Shown here in pieces: positions 11,701-25,900 of a stretch of 64,000 nt of DNA; the first letter of the stretch is position 1; every line of letters starts with the position of its first letter. A program made the translations under genes and the position numbers. The DNA comes from Lepus europaeus (lineage: Eukaryota; Chordata; Mammalia; Lagomorpha; Leporidae), in contig NC_084837.1 of assembly GCF_033115175.1 (NCBI RefSeq), forward strand, positions 64,255,266 through 64,319,265, in the 5' to 3' direction. Under the pieces are notes generated by a model, which saw nothing but the letters and a program-made list of their open reading frames with translations, searched no databases and was not told the DNA's origin.

Positions 11701-13948
11701 CCAACAATGTGTGTGTGACATTTTTATATTCATTCAATTAGCAAAACCATTATTTTTACATGGTACTACCCAGTGGCTGCAATACTGTGAAACTCAATGA
11801 CCCTTCTGCTAAGGCAATGATTCTTGCTGTCTCAATTAGGAAAAAAAATACTTGGACCCACTAATCCTACTTCTTTTTTTTTTAAGGCTTTTATTTAATG
11901 AATGCAGTTTTCATAGGTACAGCTTTAGGAATATAGAGCTTCTTTTCCCCACCCTCCCACCCCGACTCCCGTCCCACCTCCTACTTGCTCTCCTATCCCA
12001 TTCTTCATTATGGTTCATTTTTAGTTTAACTTTTTATACAGAAGACCAACTCTATACTAAGTAAAGATTTCAACAGCTTGCACTCCCCCCCTCCCCGACA
12101 CAACATATAGAGCACAGTTTGAGAACAAGTTTTGCAGTTAATTCTCATAGTACAGCTCATTAAGGACAGAGGTCCTACATGGGGAGTAAGTGCACAGTGA
12201 CTTCCGTTGTTCATTTAACAATTGACACTCTTATTTATGACATCAGTGATCACCCGAGCTCTTGCCATGAGCTGCCAAGGCTATGGAAGCCTTCTGTGAC
12301 CACAAACTCCATCAGTACTTGGACAAGACCATAAGCAAAGCGGAAGTTCTCTCCTCTCTTCAGAGAAAAGTACATCCTCTTTGATGGCCCCTTCTTCCCA
12401 CTGGGGTCTCACTCACAGAGATCCTTCATGGAGGATATTTTCTGCCAGAGTCTTGGCTTTCCCTGCCGGAAACACTCTCCCAGGCCTTTCAGCCAGACCA
12501 GGAAGCTTTAAGAGTTGATCCTGAGGTCAGAGTGTTACAGCAAATGTCATTCTAGGAGTCTGCTGTGTGGACTGCTTCCCATGTTGGACATTCCTTCCTT
12601 TTTAATTCTGTCTATTATTATTACCACCACTAATCCCACTTCTAGAAATTTATCCCAAGAAAATAATCCAGGACTGGTGATGTGGCATAGCAGGTAAAGC
12701 CGCTGTCTGCAGTGCCGGCATCCCATATGGGTGCCGGTTCAAGACCCAGCTGCTCCACTTCTGATCCAGCTCTCTGCTATGGCCTGGGAAAGCAGTGGAA
12801 GATGGCCCAAGGCCTTGGACCCCTGCACCCACATGGGAAACCCAGAAGAAGCTCCTGGCTTCGAATCGGCCCTGCTCTGGCTGTTGTGGTCATTTGGGGA
12901 GTGAACTAGGGGATGGAAGACCTCTCTCTCTGCCTCTGCTCCCAATAACTCTGCCTTTCAAATAAACAAACAAATCTTAAGAATAAATAAATAAAGAAAG
13001 AAAGAAAGAAAAAAGAAAAGAATCCAAAAGATGGGAGGAGGAGGAAGCACCGTAAGTATGAAGAGATACAGAAAGCATTATTTATAACAGGGCAATTCTG
13101 GAGGCAGTGCAGAATTCCTTCAACTGCAGAATAAAAGTAAGCTTAATTTCACTTAAAAGAGTATTATGGGGGGCGGGGGGGGGGGCGGGGGCAGTGCTGT
13201 GGCACAGAGGGTTAAAGCCCTGGCCTGAAGCGCTGGCATCTCATATGGGCACCGGTTCTACTCTCAGTTGTTCCTCTTCCGATCCAGCTCTCTGCTATGG
13301 CCTGGGAAAGCAGTAGGAGATGGCCCAAGTCCCTGGGTCCCTGCACCCACATGGGAGACCCGGAAGAAGCTCCTAGCTCCTGGCTTCGGGTTGGCACAGC
13401 TCTGGTTCTTGAGGCCATCTGGGGAGTGAACCAGCGGATGGAAGACCTCTCTCCTTGTTTCTACCTCTCTCTGTAACCTTGACTTTCAAATAAATAAAGT
13501 AAATCTTAAAAAAAAAAGAGAGAGAGAGAGAAAGAGTATTATTGGGGCTGGCTCTGTGGCATAGCAGGTAAGGCTGCTGCCTGTAGTGCCAGCATCCCAC
13601 ATGGGTGTTGGTTCAAGCCTCAGCTGCTCCACTTCTGATCTAGCTTCTTGCTAATGCACCTGGGAAAGCAGCAGAAGATGGCCCAAGTAACTGGGCCCCT
13701 ATATTCATGTGGGAGACCTAGAAGAAGCTCCTGGCTCCTGGCTCTAAATGGGCCCAGCTTTGACTATTGTGGCCACTTGGGGAGTGAACCAGTGGATGGA
13801 AAGCCTCTCTGTCTCTCCCTCTCTCTGTAACTCTGCCTCTCAAGTAAATACATAAATCTTTAAGAAAAAGTCTGTAGCCAGAATCATATTTTCTTTTTTA
13901 AAAAAAGATATATTTTATTTATTTAAAGGCAGAGTTACAGATAGAGAT

Positions 13949-14006
<58 letters not shown>

Positions 14007-17000
14007 TCCATCTGTTGGTTCACTCCCCAAATGGCTGCAATAGCCAGGCCTGAGCCAGGCAGAAGCCAAGAGCCACAAGATTTATCTGGGCACAGCTGCC
14101 CAAGGACTTGGGCCATCTTTTGCTGCTTTTCCAGGCCCATTAGCAGAGCTGGACCAGAAGTGGAGCAGCTGGGACTTGAGCTGGCACCCATAGGGATGCC
14201 AGCATTATAGGTGGTGGCTTAACCTGTTACACCACAATGTCAGCTCCCAGATTTTGTATTTTGTTCAAGCTGGTTTCTATCAAAAGCAAATGTCTTCAAA
14301 GATCTGCATTCCAAAGGAAGAAGCACATCTCCCCCTCCCTCCGCCCAGTTTCCAAGGACTACCTCACTGGGACCAGCACCAGCGGAAGTGTGATTCCAGT
14401 GGGGTTTTTATAGTTTTTATCAGTGCTGTGCTTACAAAGTCGCACAGACTGAGTGGAATGCTCCAACCTTAACATTTCCCTGAGCCCTGTTATTTTTCAC
14501 AGGCATGTTTGATAGAATGTGAGATTTCTCAGGGCCATACACAAGGCATTGCAGCAAACATGCCTATACCTCAATGTATAGCAAAAGGGTGTTACTGAGG
14601 GCCAGCACTGTGGCACAGTGGTTTAAGCCACTCCCTGTGACGTGGACAAACCATACTGGAGTGCTGGTTTGTGTCCTGGCTGCTCAGCTTATGATCCAGC
14701 TCCCTGCTGATGTACCTGGGGAGACAGTGGATGGCATTCATGAGGGAGACCCATGTGGAGTTCTTAGCTCCTGGCTTTGGCCTGGTCCACATCTGGCTAT
14801 TGTAGCCATTTGGGGAGTGAACAAGTAGAAATAAGATCTCTCTCTCTCTCTGTCTCTCTCCCTCTCCCTCTCCCTCTGATGTTCTGCCTTTCAAATAATA
14901 AGTATTTTTAAAAGGTGGGGGGGAGGGAATAAATAAATTAAAAAGCAGTTGCTTCATCAGGCCTGGCTTTAAAGCTTCAGGGCTGGGGTATGAGTATTAC
15001 CGGTACATGGAAAACGAATCAAGCTATTACAGAAGTTCTACTTACTATGCACGAGGAGCTGGTGGTGCACTGAAAACAATGCCCCAGTTATTAAGCTCAT
15101 CTGGAGGAGGAGGAGGTCAGGCTTGTATCACTTGTAGGCTGCCCACACTCATCAATCCATTCCTCTTCCACTGCCACGGTGTGGGTATGGTGTGAATCTG
15201 TCCCCCAAAGCTTCATGTGCTGGCAGCCTGGTCCCCAGAATGGGGCTGCTGAGGTTGCGGAACCTTTGTGAGGTGGGGCCTGGTAAAGGTGGGGGTCACT
15301 GGCGGGGGGCACCACACTCAGAGGGATTAAGGTGGTTCTCAAGGGATTCGGTTAGTTCCTGTGAGAGCAGGTTATTACTCAAAGAGCAAACCTGCCCTGA
15401 ATCTCTTTTGCCTCCCGTCTTGTCACATGATGGCTCTCTCCCTCTCACACAATAACGCCATCTGCCATCTGGTGATGTACCCAGAAGGCCTGCACCGGAG
15501 GCTGAACCCATGGGGCCACCTCATCTTGGACTTCAAGCCTTTAAAACTGTGAGCTAAATAAACCTTTTTCTCTTCACACGTTAGCGCCCTGGTTTTTGCC
15601 ATAGTGACAACAAACAGACTCACAGACGCGCCAAGTGTAGTCCTGGTGGGAGAACAGCTCCTCTACCCAGCCTGTCTTCAGAAGCAGAGGATGGCCTCAC
15701 CTCTCTCCTCACCCCGGGGCAGCCTGGGAGTGGGAGCACCGCCTAATCCTGGCTGCCACAGCCTCTTCATCTTGAGCAAGGGAGATAAGCATGACAAGCA
15801 CACGCCAACACAGATCCCACTCCACCCGTTCCTCTCACGGAGCAGGTACTCCTCTATTGAGACGTGACGTCTGAGGCAAGCGTTCAGCCTGGCAGTTACG
15901 ACACCAGGTAGGGCACCTGCAGCTCATGCTGGAGTGTGTGGGTTTCATTCCCAGCTCCACTTCCTGACTCCAGCTTCCTGCCAATGCAGATCCTGGGAGG
16001 CAGCAGGTAATGGCTCAAGGTATTGGGTCCCTACCACTCATGCAGAGACCTAGATCAAGTTCCTGGTTCCCAGCTTCAGTCCAGACCTAGCTATTACGAG
16101 CACTGGGGGAGAGAATCGGTGGATAGGAGCTCTTCCTATATGTCTAAGAAATTATTTCCAAAAACTAAAAAAAGGGGCTAGCATTGTGGTACAGTAGATT
16201 AAGCCACTGGTTGTGATGTAGGCTTCCCTTATCAGAGTGTCAGTTTGAGTCCTGGCTACTCTAGTTCCGATCCAGCCTCCAGCTATTGCACTTGGGAAGG
16301 CAACAGGAGATGGCCCATGTGCTTGGACCCCTGATGGAATTCCCAGCTCCTGGCTTCAGCCTGGCCCAGACCTGGCTGTTGTGGGGGCATTTGGGGAATA
16401 AACCAGTGGGTGGAAGATCTCTCTCTCTCTCTCTCTCTCTTCCTTTTTCTCTCTGTTGCTCTGCCTTTCAAATGAATACACCAATATTTCAAAAATTAAA
16501 AAAAGAGATGGAGTCTGTGTTCCCTTGCCTTGAACCTGGAAGAACACTTGTAAACCAACAGAACACAGCAGAAGTGACAGTCACAAGAAGTACTTTGATT
16601 GTGCCCTCTGGGAAAAGTCAGCCATGAATGAGGACACTCAAGCAGCTCTGTGGAAAGACCCGATCGGATCCTATCCAGCATTAATTTGTCAGCCAAGAGA
16701 AATGGATCTAGTGGATCCCTCTAGCCCAGTAGAGACTTTAAATGACAGTAGCCCCACTGACACAAAACTGCAACCACATGAGGCCTGAAGCAAGAACTGC
16801 CCAGTGGAGCCCCTCCCCAGTTCTAGCCAACAGATCCCAAGAGGTAAGTTTTGGGGTGACTTTGTTACAAGGATAGCTATTGCACTAGTTGGGGGCAGTT
16901 TTTGTTAAGGATTAAACAACAGCAGAGCTGGTAGAAGTGGTAACTAAGGAAGTGGCTATGCCAGTGGATGACTACCCAGCCTGCCCTGGACACTAAGTGA

Positions 17001-20000
17001 TCAGTGTGTAGCTTCCTGCTTGGAGGGGCCCCAGAAATCCCTCTGTTCCCACCTAGTCCTGAGCCTCATCTTCCATCAATTTTATGGGTCTCTCCAAATG
17101 CCATATCCCTAATATTCCAAAAGCCCTGCTTCACTAACCCTGATTCTGCTTGAATTATCCCATACTGTTTTCTGTTGCTCACAGCCAAGAATCTTAACTG
17201 GTACAGGAAGCAGCCACAGTTCACACTGGCTGAGGTTGAGGGAACAGCATTCAGTAAACGCTAAATGACCAAATCCACTTTGGTTGTACTGAATGCTTTC
17301 CTGTCATCCCAACCTAAGGGTGAGGGCAAACCATTCGGGAACACTGGAAGTCTGCAGCTGTGGGGGAAGCCAGACTCACAGGATTGGGACTATAAACACA
17401 GAACCACTTGGGCGCCCAATGCTAGCTTTGAGGACCAACGCAGAAGAGCATAAGCTGCGCCCATTCTCAGAAATCCGCTGTCATTTCTGCCTCTCCTTTC
17501 TGTGCGTTAGTTCCTTACCAGCAAGCCACACCCACTTGTTACCTGTGCCAAGCTTAGCAAAGACCTGCATGGACTCATCAAAGCGCTTCTGGCAGAAGAG
17601 GTTGAAGGCATACAAGTTCTTGATGTGATGGATTTGCTGCTGCTTTTCACTGTCGGAATCATCTTTCATTTCCTAATAAGAGAGCAGAAATGGTAAGAGC
17701 TCACTCACTCAAGAAATACTTAGTTCACTCTAGGTGAGAGACAGTATCCTAGGAGCTAAAGACACCAAAGTGTACAAAAAACATAAGACTGCTAAGTAAC
17801 CATACAATTGAAATGCAGCACGGTTTTTGCTCCATGCCTAACCAGTACTCCAGAGAACTGCCAAGGTCATGAAGAGCAAGGAAAGATGAAGAAGTGGTCC
17901 CCAAGGGACACTAAGGACACACAGCAAAGCACTGCAATGGGATTTCTGGAATGGATCCAGGAACTGACAAATGGACATTCATGGAAAAACCTACCAAATA
18001 GGAATAAAGTCTAGAGTTCAGTTTAAAAACAAACAAAAATCAAGATGAAACAGGTTAAGAGGGATGACAGAAGCATGTGGGAGGGAGAACCAATCCAGTC
18101 TGTGTGGTAAGTCTAAGAGGGCCCTAAACTGAAACAGACAGGAGGAGCTGGAATCATCTGAGCCAGTGTGGGCAGGCAACAGAAGGGAGGGCGAGAGGAG
18201 GGTGTGCTCCTGGCAAAGGGAACAGTGCATGTGCAGGGGCCTGTCATGATGGGAGGGCACACGTGCTAGGGAGGAGACACCTGGCACGGCCAGAGTAGCT
18301 GGGAAAATCTGTTCACAACACGGGCCAAAGAAATACAGCTATTGTTAGCTTTGTTTCTTCCTTAATAACCTTTTTTTCTTATATCCCTTTTAACTAGTCT
18401 TGATCTAATTTAATTTTGTTCTTTAGAATATCTCTTTTTAAGTATTTATTTACTGACTTATTCAAAAAATATGCATAGTGACAGGGGAAGATGAAGAGAG
18501 AAGGAGGGAGGGAAGAGAGAGAGAAAGAGATCTTCCATCTGTGGGTTCCTTCCCCAACTGGTCACCAATAGCCACAGCTAGACAAGACTGAAGCCAGAAG
18601 CCAGGAACTCCATCCGGGTCTCCCACATGGGTGGCAGGGGCCTAAGCACCTGTGCCATCATCTGCTGCTTTCCCAGGTACATCACCCTGAAGCTGGATTG
18701 GAAATGGAGCAGGAAGCAGGAAGGAAGGAAATAAAAGAAAGGAAAAGAAACAAACAAACAAAAAAGAGCTCCATCTACTGGTTTACTCCGAAATGCCCAC
18801 AACAACTTGGGAGCCAAAGCCAGGAGCTAGCAACTCAACCCAGGTCTCCCCATGTGGGCAGCAGAAATCCAGCTACTTGAGCTATCACTGCCGCCTCCCA
18901 GGGTCCACATTAGTTGGAAGCTGGAGTCAGGAGCTAGAGCCAGACACTGCACTCTGACGTGGGATGCGGATGTCCTAACCAGCATCCTACCTGGTGGGAC
19001 AAATGCTCACTCTCTAATCTATTTCTTTTTTCTTTTTCTTCTTCTTTTTTTTTTTTTTGACAGGCAGAGTGGACAGTGAGAGAGACAGAGAGAAAGGTCT
19101 TCCTTTTCCATTGGTTCACCCCCCTAAATGGCTGCTACAGCCGGCACACTGCACCGATCCGAAGCCAGGAGCCAGGTGCTTCCTCCTGGTCTCCCTTGGG
19201 GTGCAGGGCCCAAGCACTTGGGCCATCCTCCACTGCCCTCCCGGGCCACAGCAGAGAGCTGGACTGGAAGAGGAGCAACCTGGACAGAATCCGGAGCCCC
19301 AACCGGGACTAGAACCCTGGGTGCTGGCACCATAGGCGGAGAATTAGCCTAGTGAGCCGCAGCGCCAGCTGTATCTAATCTACTTCAACAACAACAAAGA
19401 TGGATTTCTCATCGTTTACTAAAACGATGTCAACCAACCCTCTTTTGTCCTAAAAAGAGAACGTAGTTAACTACGAACCTAGAAAGAAAAGGAAATAGGA
19501 ACTCACTCCGTCCTCTCTATCAAAGACTGAACAGACAACTTGCAGATCACTGAAAAGATGCTGAGACCCTCCTGTTAAGAAAAATAGATGCTAGGGGCCA
19601 GGGTCGTGGTGCGGCGAGTTAAGTCTCTGCCAGCATCCCATATGAGCACCAGTTTGAGTTCCTGCTGCTCTACTTCTATCCACCTCCCTGTTAATGCACC
19701 TGGAAAAGCAGGAAGACGACCTGAGTGCTTAGGCCCCTGCCACGTATGTGGGGAACCTAGCTTCTAGCTCAGTCTAGACCAGTGTAGCCATTTGGGAAGT
19801 GAACCAGCAGAAGACCTCTCTTTTTCTGTAACTGTCTTTCAAATAAGTAAATAAATAAATCTAAAAAAAGAAACGAGGGGTCAGCGGGTAAAGCCACTGC
19901 TTGCAGTGCCGGCATCCCATATGGGTGCCAGTTCGAGTCCTGGCTGCTCCACTTCCAATACAGCTCTCTCCGCTATGGCCTAGGATAGCAGCAGAAGATG

Positions 20001-22918
20001 GCCCAAGTCCTTGGGCCCCTGCACCTGTGTGGGAGACCCAGAAGCTCCTAGCTCCTGACTGCAGATTGGCACAGCTCTGGCCATTGGACCATCTGGGGAG
20101 TGAACCAGTGGATAGAAGACCTCTCTCTCTATAACTCTGCCTTTCAAACAAATAAATTAAAAAAAAAAATACACTAATAAGAATTACATATGGCATATTC
20201 TTTTTTTAAAGTCCAAAAACTATGGGGCCCAGCCCTGGCTGTTGCCGCCATCTGGGGAATGAACTGGAGGATAGAAGACCTCACTTTCTGTTTCTTCCTC
20301 TCTCTTTGTAACTCTTTCACATAAGTAAATAAATAAATCTTTTGTTTTTATTTTTAAGATTTATTTTTTTTATTTGAAAGACAGAGTTACAGAGAGGCAG
20401 AGGCAGAGAGAGAGGTCGTCCATCTGATGGTTCACTCCCCAGATGGCCACAACAGCTGGAGCTGCACCAATCCAAAGCCAGGAGCCAGGAGCTTCTTCCG
20501 GGTCTCCCACACAGGTGCAGGGGCCCAAGGACTTGGGCCATCTTCTACTGCTTTCCCAGGCCGTAGCAGAGAGCTGGATCAGAAGTGGGGCAGCCGGAAC
20601 TTGAACCGGCGCCCATATGAGATACCGGCACTGCAGGCAGCAGCTCTACCCGCTATGCCACAGCGCTGGCCCAATAAATAAATCTTTACAAAATAAATGA
20701 ATATGTGAATGCAGGCTGAGTGCAGCCATGGAAGACCTACTTTTCTAAGCCCCGGTGTTTGCTGCTGAATGGAAGTTTGAAGAACCTTTCAGCTGTTGCA
20801 TTCAACTAGACCAGGATAGTACATTTCTTCTTCCTTTTTTCTTTTTCTTTAAAAAAAGATTGATCTATTTGAAAGGCAAAGTTACAGAGAGAGAGGGAGA
20901 GAGAGAGAGACTGTTGCTACACTTTAATGTCTTCAGTGTCTACAATTTTTCAAGATCGGACAACATCTATTAAATTATTTTACTCTCCCTTTAATTTTAT
21001 GAGGTACTATTTTTATAACTGGCATTCATTCTATGTTTGACAGATAAGCAAGAGTGACAAAGTAACATCACCTAGATTTATGTAAATGGTTTACCGTATA
21101 CACAGACCCCAGACTTTCTGCTGTGTGTTTCTTCTAGTCCAGACTAAGTATGCACATCTGTACCAAACTTGCCTACATTTGAGAACAGGAAGGAAGGTGG
21201 ACTCAAATCCGAGGATCAAGCTAAGACTTACCGCGAGCTGCAGAGCCAATTCAAACTGCTTATCCTGGAGAAGTTGCTGGATTTGGGTGGCCATGGGGAC
21301 AGGAATGAGTCTCCAAACAAAATGATTGCTGGCCACGTAGATGATGTTTGATCTGTAGGCAGGAGTGAGGATATTAGCAAAAGAGCATGGGCTCTGTGAT
21401 GACACGGGTGGCTTCAGAGCTGTGGGTAATACAGCAGCCACAGTAAAAAAAAAAAAAAAAAAAAATCCTCACCCTCCAGAGGTGATGAAACGAGGCCTTT
21501 GCAATTCAATGCTTTGGACCAGAAGTCTCGGCTCGAATGTTCGGATCTCCACGTAGCGTGGCAACACCGCGATGATGTAGGGAGGCTGGTGCTCTGCGTG
21601 CGAAAGAACAAGCTGAGCTGTCCCCCTGCTCTATGGCTCTGTGCTTCTGGGATGTCTCTGTCACCCATTCTAAACTGCATTTAAATGGATCTCCAAAAAG
21701 CCCACTAGTCAAATACCAAGCCAGGATCTTATGCTGTGACAGAGAATGGGGGAAAAAATTGCTTTGCCAGAGTAACGGGAAACAAATCTCTTGCACAAAA
21801 GAGATACATCCAGCTTGGCTGAGAGTGACCTGATCCCACGCTTGCGGTTTCCCCCAGAGAACTGGATGGAAGCTTCAACTACTCCCTGCTGTGAGTCACA
21901 AAGCCAGGTCAGTCCACAGCTGGCGGCTGCTACTGCAGTGGGAGAACCAGGTAAAGAAATTCTTCTGTTCTCTTAGAAAGGGAAAGAGCAAGGTAACTTT
22001 CTGATTTCCCCTATAATGATTCTAAGAATCCCATATTTTTAGCCAATGTTCCTGCTTGAAGTTTTTCACAGGGAAGAGATGCCTGCGAGGGTTTGAATGC
22101 GGTTGTCCCTTCAAATCTCCCGTGCTGGCAGCTAATCCCAGTGTGACAGTGCTCAGAGGTGGGGCCTCATGGAAGGTGTTCCAGTCACGAAAGTTCCTCC
22201 CTCATGAACGGACAAATTCTGCTACAAAAAGGACTTGTGGGCGTAGACAGTAAAGCTGCCGCCTGTCCGGAAACCAGTTAGAGTACAGACTGCTCTGCTT
22301 CCAATCCAGCTCCCTGCTAATGGTCTGGGAAAGCAGCAGAGGATGGCACAAGGGCTTGGGCTCCTCCTATTCATGTGGGAGACCCGCAAGAAGCTGCTGG
22401 CTCCTGGCTTTCGCCTGGCCCAGCCTCGGCCATTAGCAGTCATTTAGGGAGTGAACCAAGCGGATGGAAGTTCTCTCTCTTCGTCTCTCCCTCTCTCTCT
22501 CTAACTCTGCCTTTCTTTTAAGAAAATAAAAAATCTTAACTGGAAAAAAAAAAAAAAGATGCCTGTGTCTCATATTGGAGGGCCTGTGTTTGACGCCCAG
22601 CTTGATTCCAGATTTCTGCTAACGTGGACCCTGGGAAGAAGCTGTGATGGCCAAAGTGGTTGTGGCCCTGTTACCCACATGGGAGTCCCAGACTGAGTTC
22701 CAGCTCCTGGCTGTGGCCCAGCCCTGGCTGTTGTGGGCATCTGGGGAAGAATCAGTGGATGGGAGCTCTCTTTCTGTCTGCCTTTGTTTTTTTGCCTTTC
22801 AAACTAAAAATAAACAAATAAAAAACATTTAAAAAAACTCATTCAGCCATCCATAATCCAAAATTTACCCTTGTTAATCCAATGTAGATTCTTAGGTTAT
22901 ACTCCTTTCTCCATTCTT

Positions 22919-22959
<41 letters not shown>

Positions 22960-25900
22960 ACAGGCAGAGTGGACAGTGAGAGAGAGACAGAGAGAAAGGT
23001 CTTCCTTTTGCCGCTGGTTCACCCTCCAATGGCCGCCGCGGTAGCGCGCTGCGGCCGGCGCACCGCGCTGTTCCGATGGCAGGAGCCAGGTGCTTCTCCT
23101 GGTCTCCCATGGGGTGCAGGACCCAAGGACTTGGGCCATCCTCCACTGCACTCCCTAGCCACAGCAGAGAGCTGGCCTGGAAGAGGGGCAGCCGGGACAG
23201 GATCGGTGCCCCGACCGGGACTAGAACCCGGTGTGCCGGCGCCGCAAGGCGGAGGATTAGCCTGTTGAGCCACGGCGCCAGCCTCTTTCTCCATTCTTTC
23301 TTCCTCTATTTTTTTGCCCCCCCCCTTTTAAATTTTTTTGCTGTTTATTTTTCCCCCTTTTTTGTTTTATCTTCCTTTTTTATATTTTTTGAAAATAACA
23401 TTTACCACACCTGCTCTTTTCTTCTGTACTACTTTTTTTTTCTTTTAAGATTTATTTATTTGGAATACAGAGTTACAGAGACAGAGAAACAGAGACAGAG
23501 AGAGAGAGTCTTCCTTCTGCCGCTTCAGTCCCCAGATGGTTGCAGTGAAGTCAGGGGCCTGGAACTCCATCGTGGTCTCCTACTAGGGTGGCAGGGGCCC
23601 AAGCAGTCAGGCCATCTGCCATGGCCTTCCTAGGCGCATTAGCAGGAAACAGGATAGGAGGAAGTGAAGTAGCCCAGACCTGACTGGCACTCACATGGGG
23701 TACCAGCGTCACAGGCAGCATTTCAGTCTGCTGTGCCACAATGTCGTCCCCTCTTCTCTCTCTATTTTATTGGCTTCTGACAATCCAAAGCTCAGAAAGC
23801 TGAATGAAGCAGAAATCTTAGAAAAGCACAAAAGAAATCAGTATGTAAAAGGTAGAGCTGACAGCCATAATTCTTGCAAGGAAAGTCTTTCCTTGTTTGA
23901 GAAACTGTGTGGTAAAAGATGCTTAACACAAATGGAGAAATTCAGAAAATAAATACACTAAAAGCATATCTTTTAAAACACAAAAACTTAGGGCCGGCTT
24001 TGTGGCATAATGAGTTAAAGCCACTGCTTGCAAAGCCAGCATCCCATATAGGTGCTGGTTTGAATCCCAACTGCTCCACTTCTGATCCAGCTCCCTGTTA
24101 ATGTGCCTAGGAAAACAGCAGAAAATGGCCCAAGAGCTTGTGCCCTTGCTCCCATGTGGAGACAGATACAGAGACAGATCTATTTTCTATCTGCTGGTTC
24201 ACTCCCCAGATGGTCTCAATGGCCAAGGCTGGGCCAGGCCAAAGCCAAGAGCCACGAATTCCAACTGGGACTCCAATGTAGGTGTAGGGGCCCATGCAAT
24301 TGGGCCATCTTCCACTACTTTTCCCAGGCCATTAGCAGGGAGCTGGATTGAAGTGGAGCAGCCAGGACTTGAACTGGCACCCATAGGATATGCCAGCATT
24401 GCAGGCAGCTTAACCTGCTATGCCACAACGCCAGTCCCAGTATAATTCACTTTAATGCTAATGGGTAAATATGTAAAATTTCTTGGCGCTGGTGTTGTGG
24501 AGCAGAAGGTTTAGCTGCCCCTTCAACACCCATATTAGAGAACTAATTTGGGTCCCAACTACTCCACTTCTGATCCAGCTCCCTGCCAATATGCCTAGGA
24601 AGGGAGCAGAAAGTAGCCCAAGTCCCTGGGCCCCTGCCACTCATGTGTGAGACCCAGATGGAGTTCCTGGCTCCTGGCTTCAGCCTAGCCCAGTCCTGCC
24701 CGTTGCAGCCATTTGGGGAGTGACCCAGTGGGTGGATGGATGTTATCTCTCTCTCCCTCTCTCTTTCACTCTATATCTGTCCTTCTTTCTCTGTCACCCT
24801 ACTTTTTAAACAAATCTTTTTAAAAAATATAAAATTTCTTTTCCCTTTTTAAAATCTGGCCCACTTGAAGAAAGTCTAATAAGAAAAAAAGAAGCTCTTA
24901 AGGTAGTCATATCTCACTTGTTCAGTCTCCCCAACTCTGGCAACTGACGCCTACACACAGTCTGTGTCTCTAAGCCACAAAAACAACAGCAACAACAACC
25001 ACCATGCCGAAAGCCCTGGGGTGCACTGAGTTAGGCTGTTGCTTGCAACACCAGCATCCCATATTAGAGCACTGGTTTGGGTCTGGGCTGCTCTGCTTCC
25101 AATACAGCTCCCTGCTAATGGGCCTGGGAAAGCAGCGGAAAATGTCCCAAGTATCTGCATTCCTGCCGCCCACATGGGAGACCTGGATGGAGTTCCTGGC
25201 TCCTGGCTTTGGCCTGGCCCACCCTGGGCTGTTGTGGACATTTGTGAAGTGAACCAGAGGATGAAAGATGTCTCTCTGTCACTTTAACTTTTTTTTTTTT
25301 TTAAGATTTATTTATTTATTTGAAAGGCAGAGTACAGAGAGAGACAGTCTTCTATCCACTGTTTCATTCCCCAAATGGCCACAATGGCCAGAGCTGGGCC
25401 AGTCCAAAGCCAGGAGCCAGGAGCTTCTTCCAGGTCTCCCACGTGGGTGGAGGGGCCAAAGACTTGGGCCATCTTCTACTGCTTTCTGAGGCCACAGCAG
25501 AGAGCTGGATTGGAAGTGGAGCAGCCGGGTCTCAAACTGGTGCCCATATAGAATGCTGGCACTGTAGACTGCAGCTTTACCCACTATATCACAGCGCTGG
25601 CCCCTCTGTCACTTTATCTTTCAAATAAATATATAAATAAATCTTTTTAAAAAAGCACCCTTCAATACTGAATTATATAAAGGAATAAATAAGGAACTTC
25701 CACTAATATCTATATGTAGTCTACTTGGTAGAAGATATGATAAAACCATTAAAAAGTAGGTGGAAGAAAAGGAAGTAAAAATAGCAGCAATCATTATTTT
25801 AGTTTATATTCTTTTCCCCTCTGAAGCATAACTCAGCTTTCTGCAAAAACTAGACTTTCTCATATTCAATGACCCTAAAACATCCTCTACTTATAATCCA

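Noticed and set aside
15180..15625. LTR remnants as evidence of an intact endogenous retrovirus
   Set aside because: The three LTR-like pieces (15.2, 16.5 and 22.1 kb) have no adjoining gag, pol or env sequence; they are isolated fragments.
23076..23633. 185-codon open frame on the plus strand
   Set aside because: Translation of a young CSINE, a T-rich stretch and a second CSINE.
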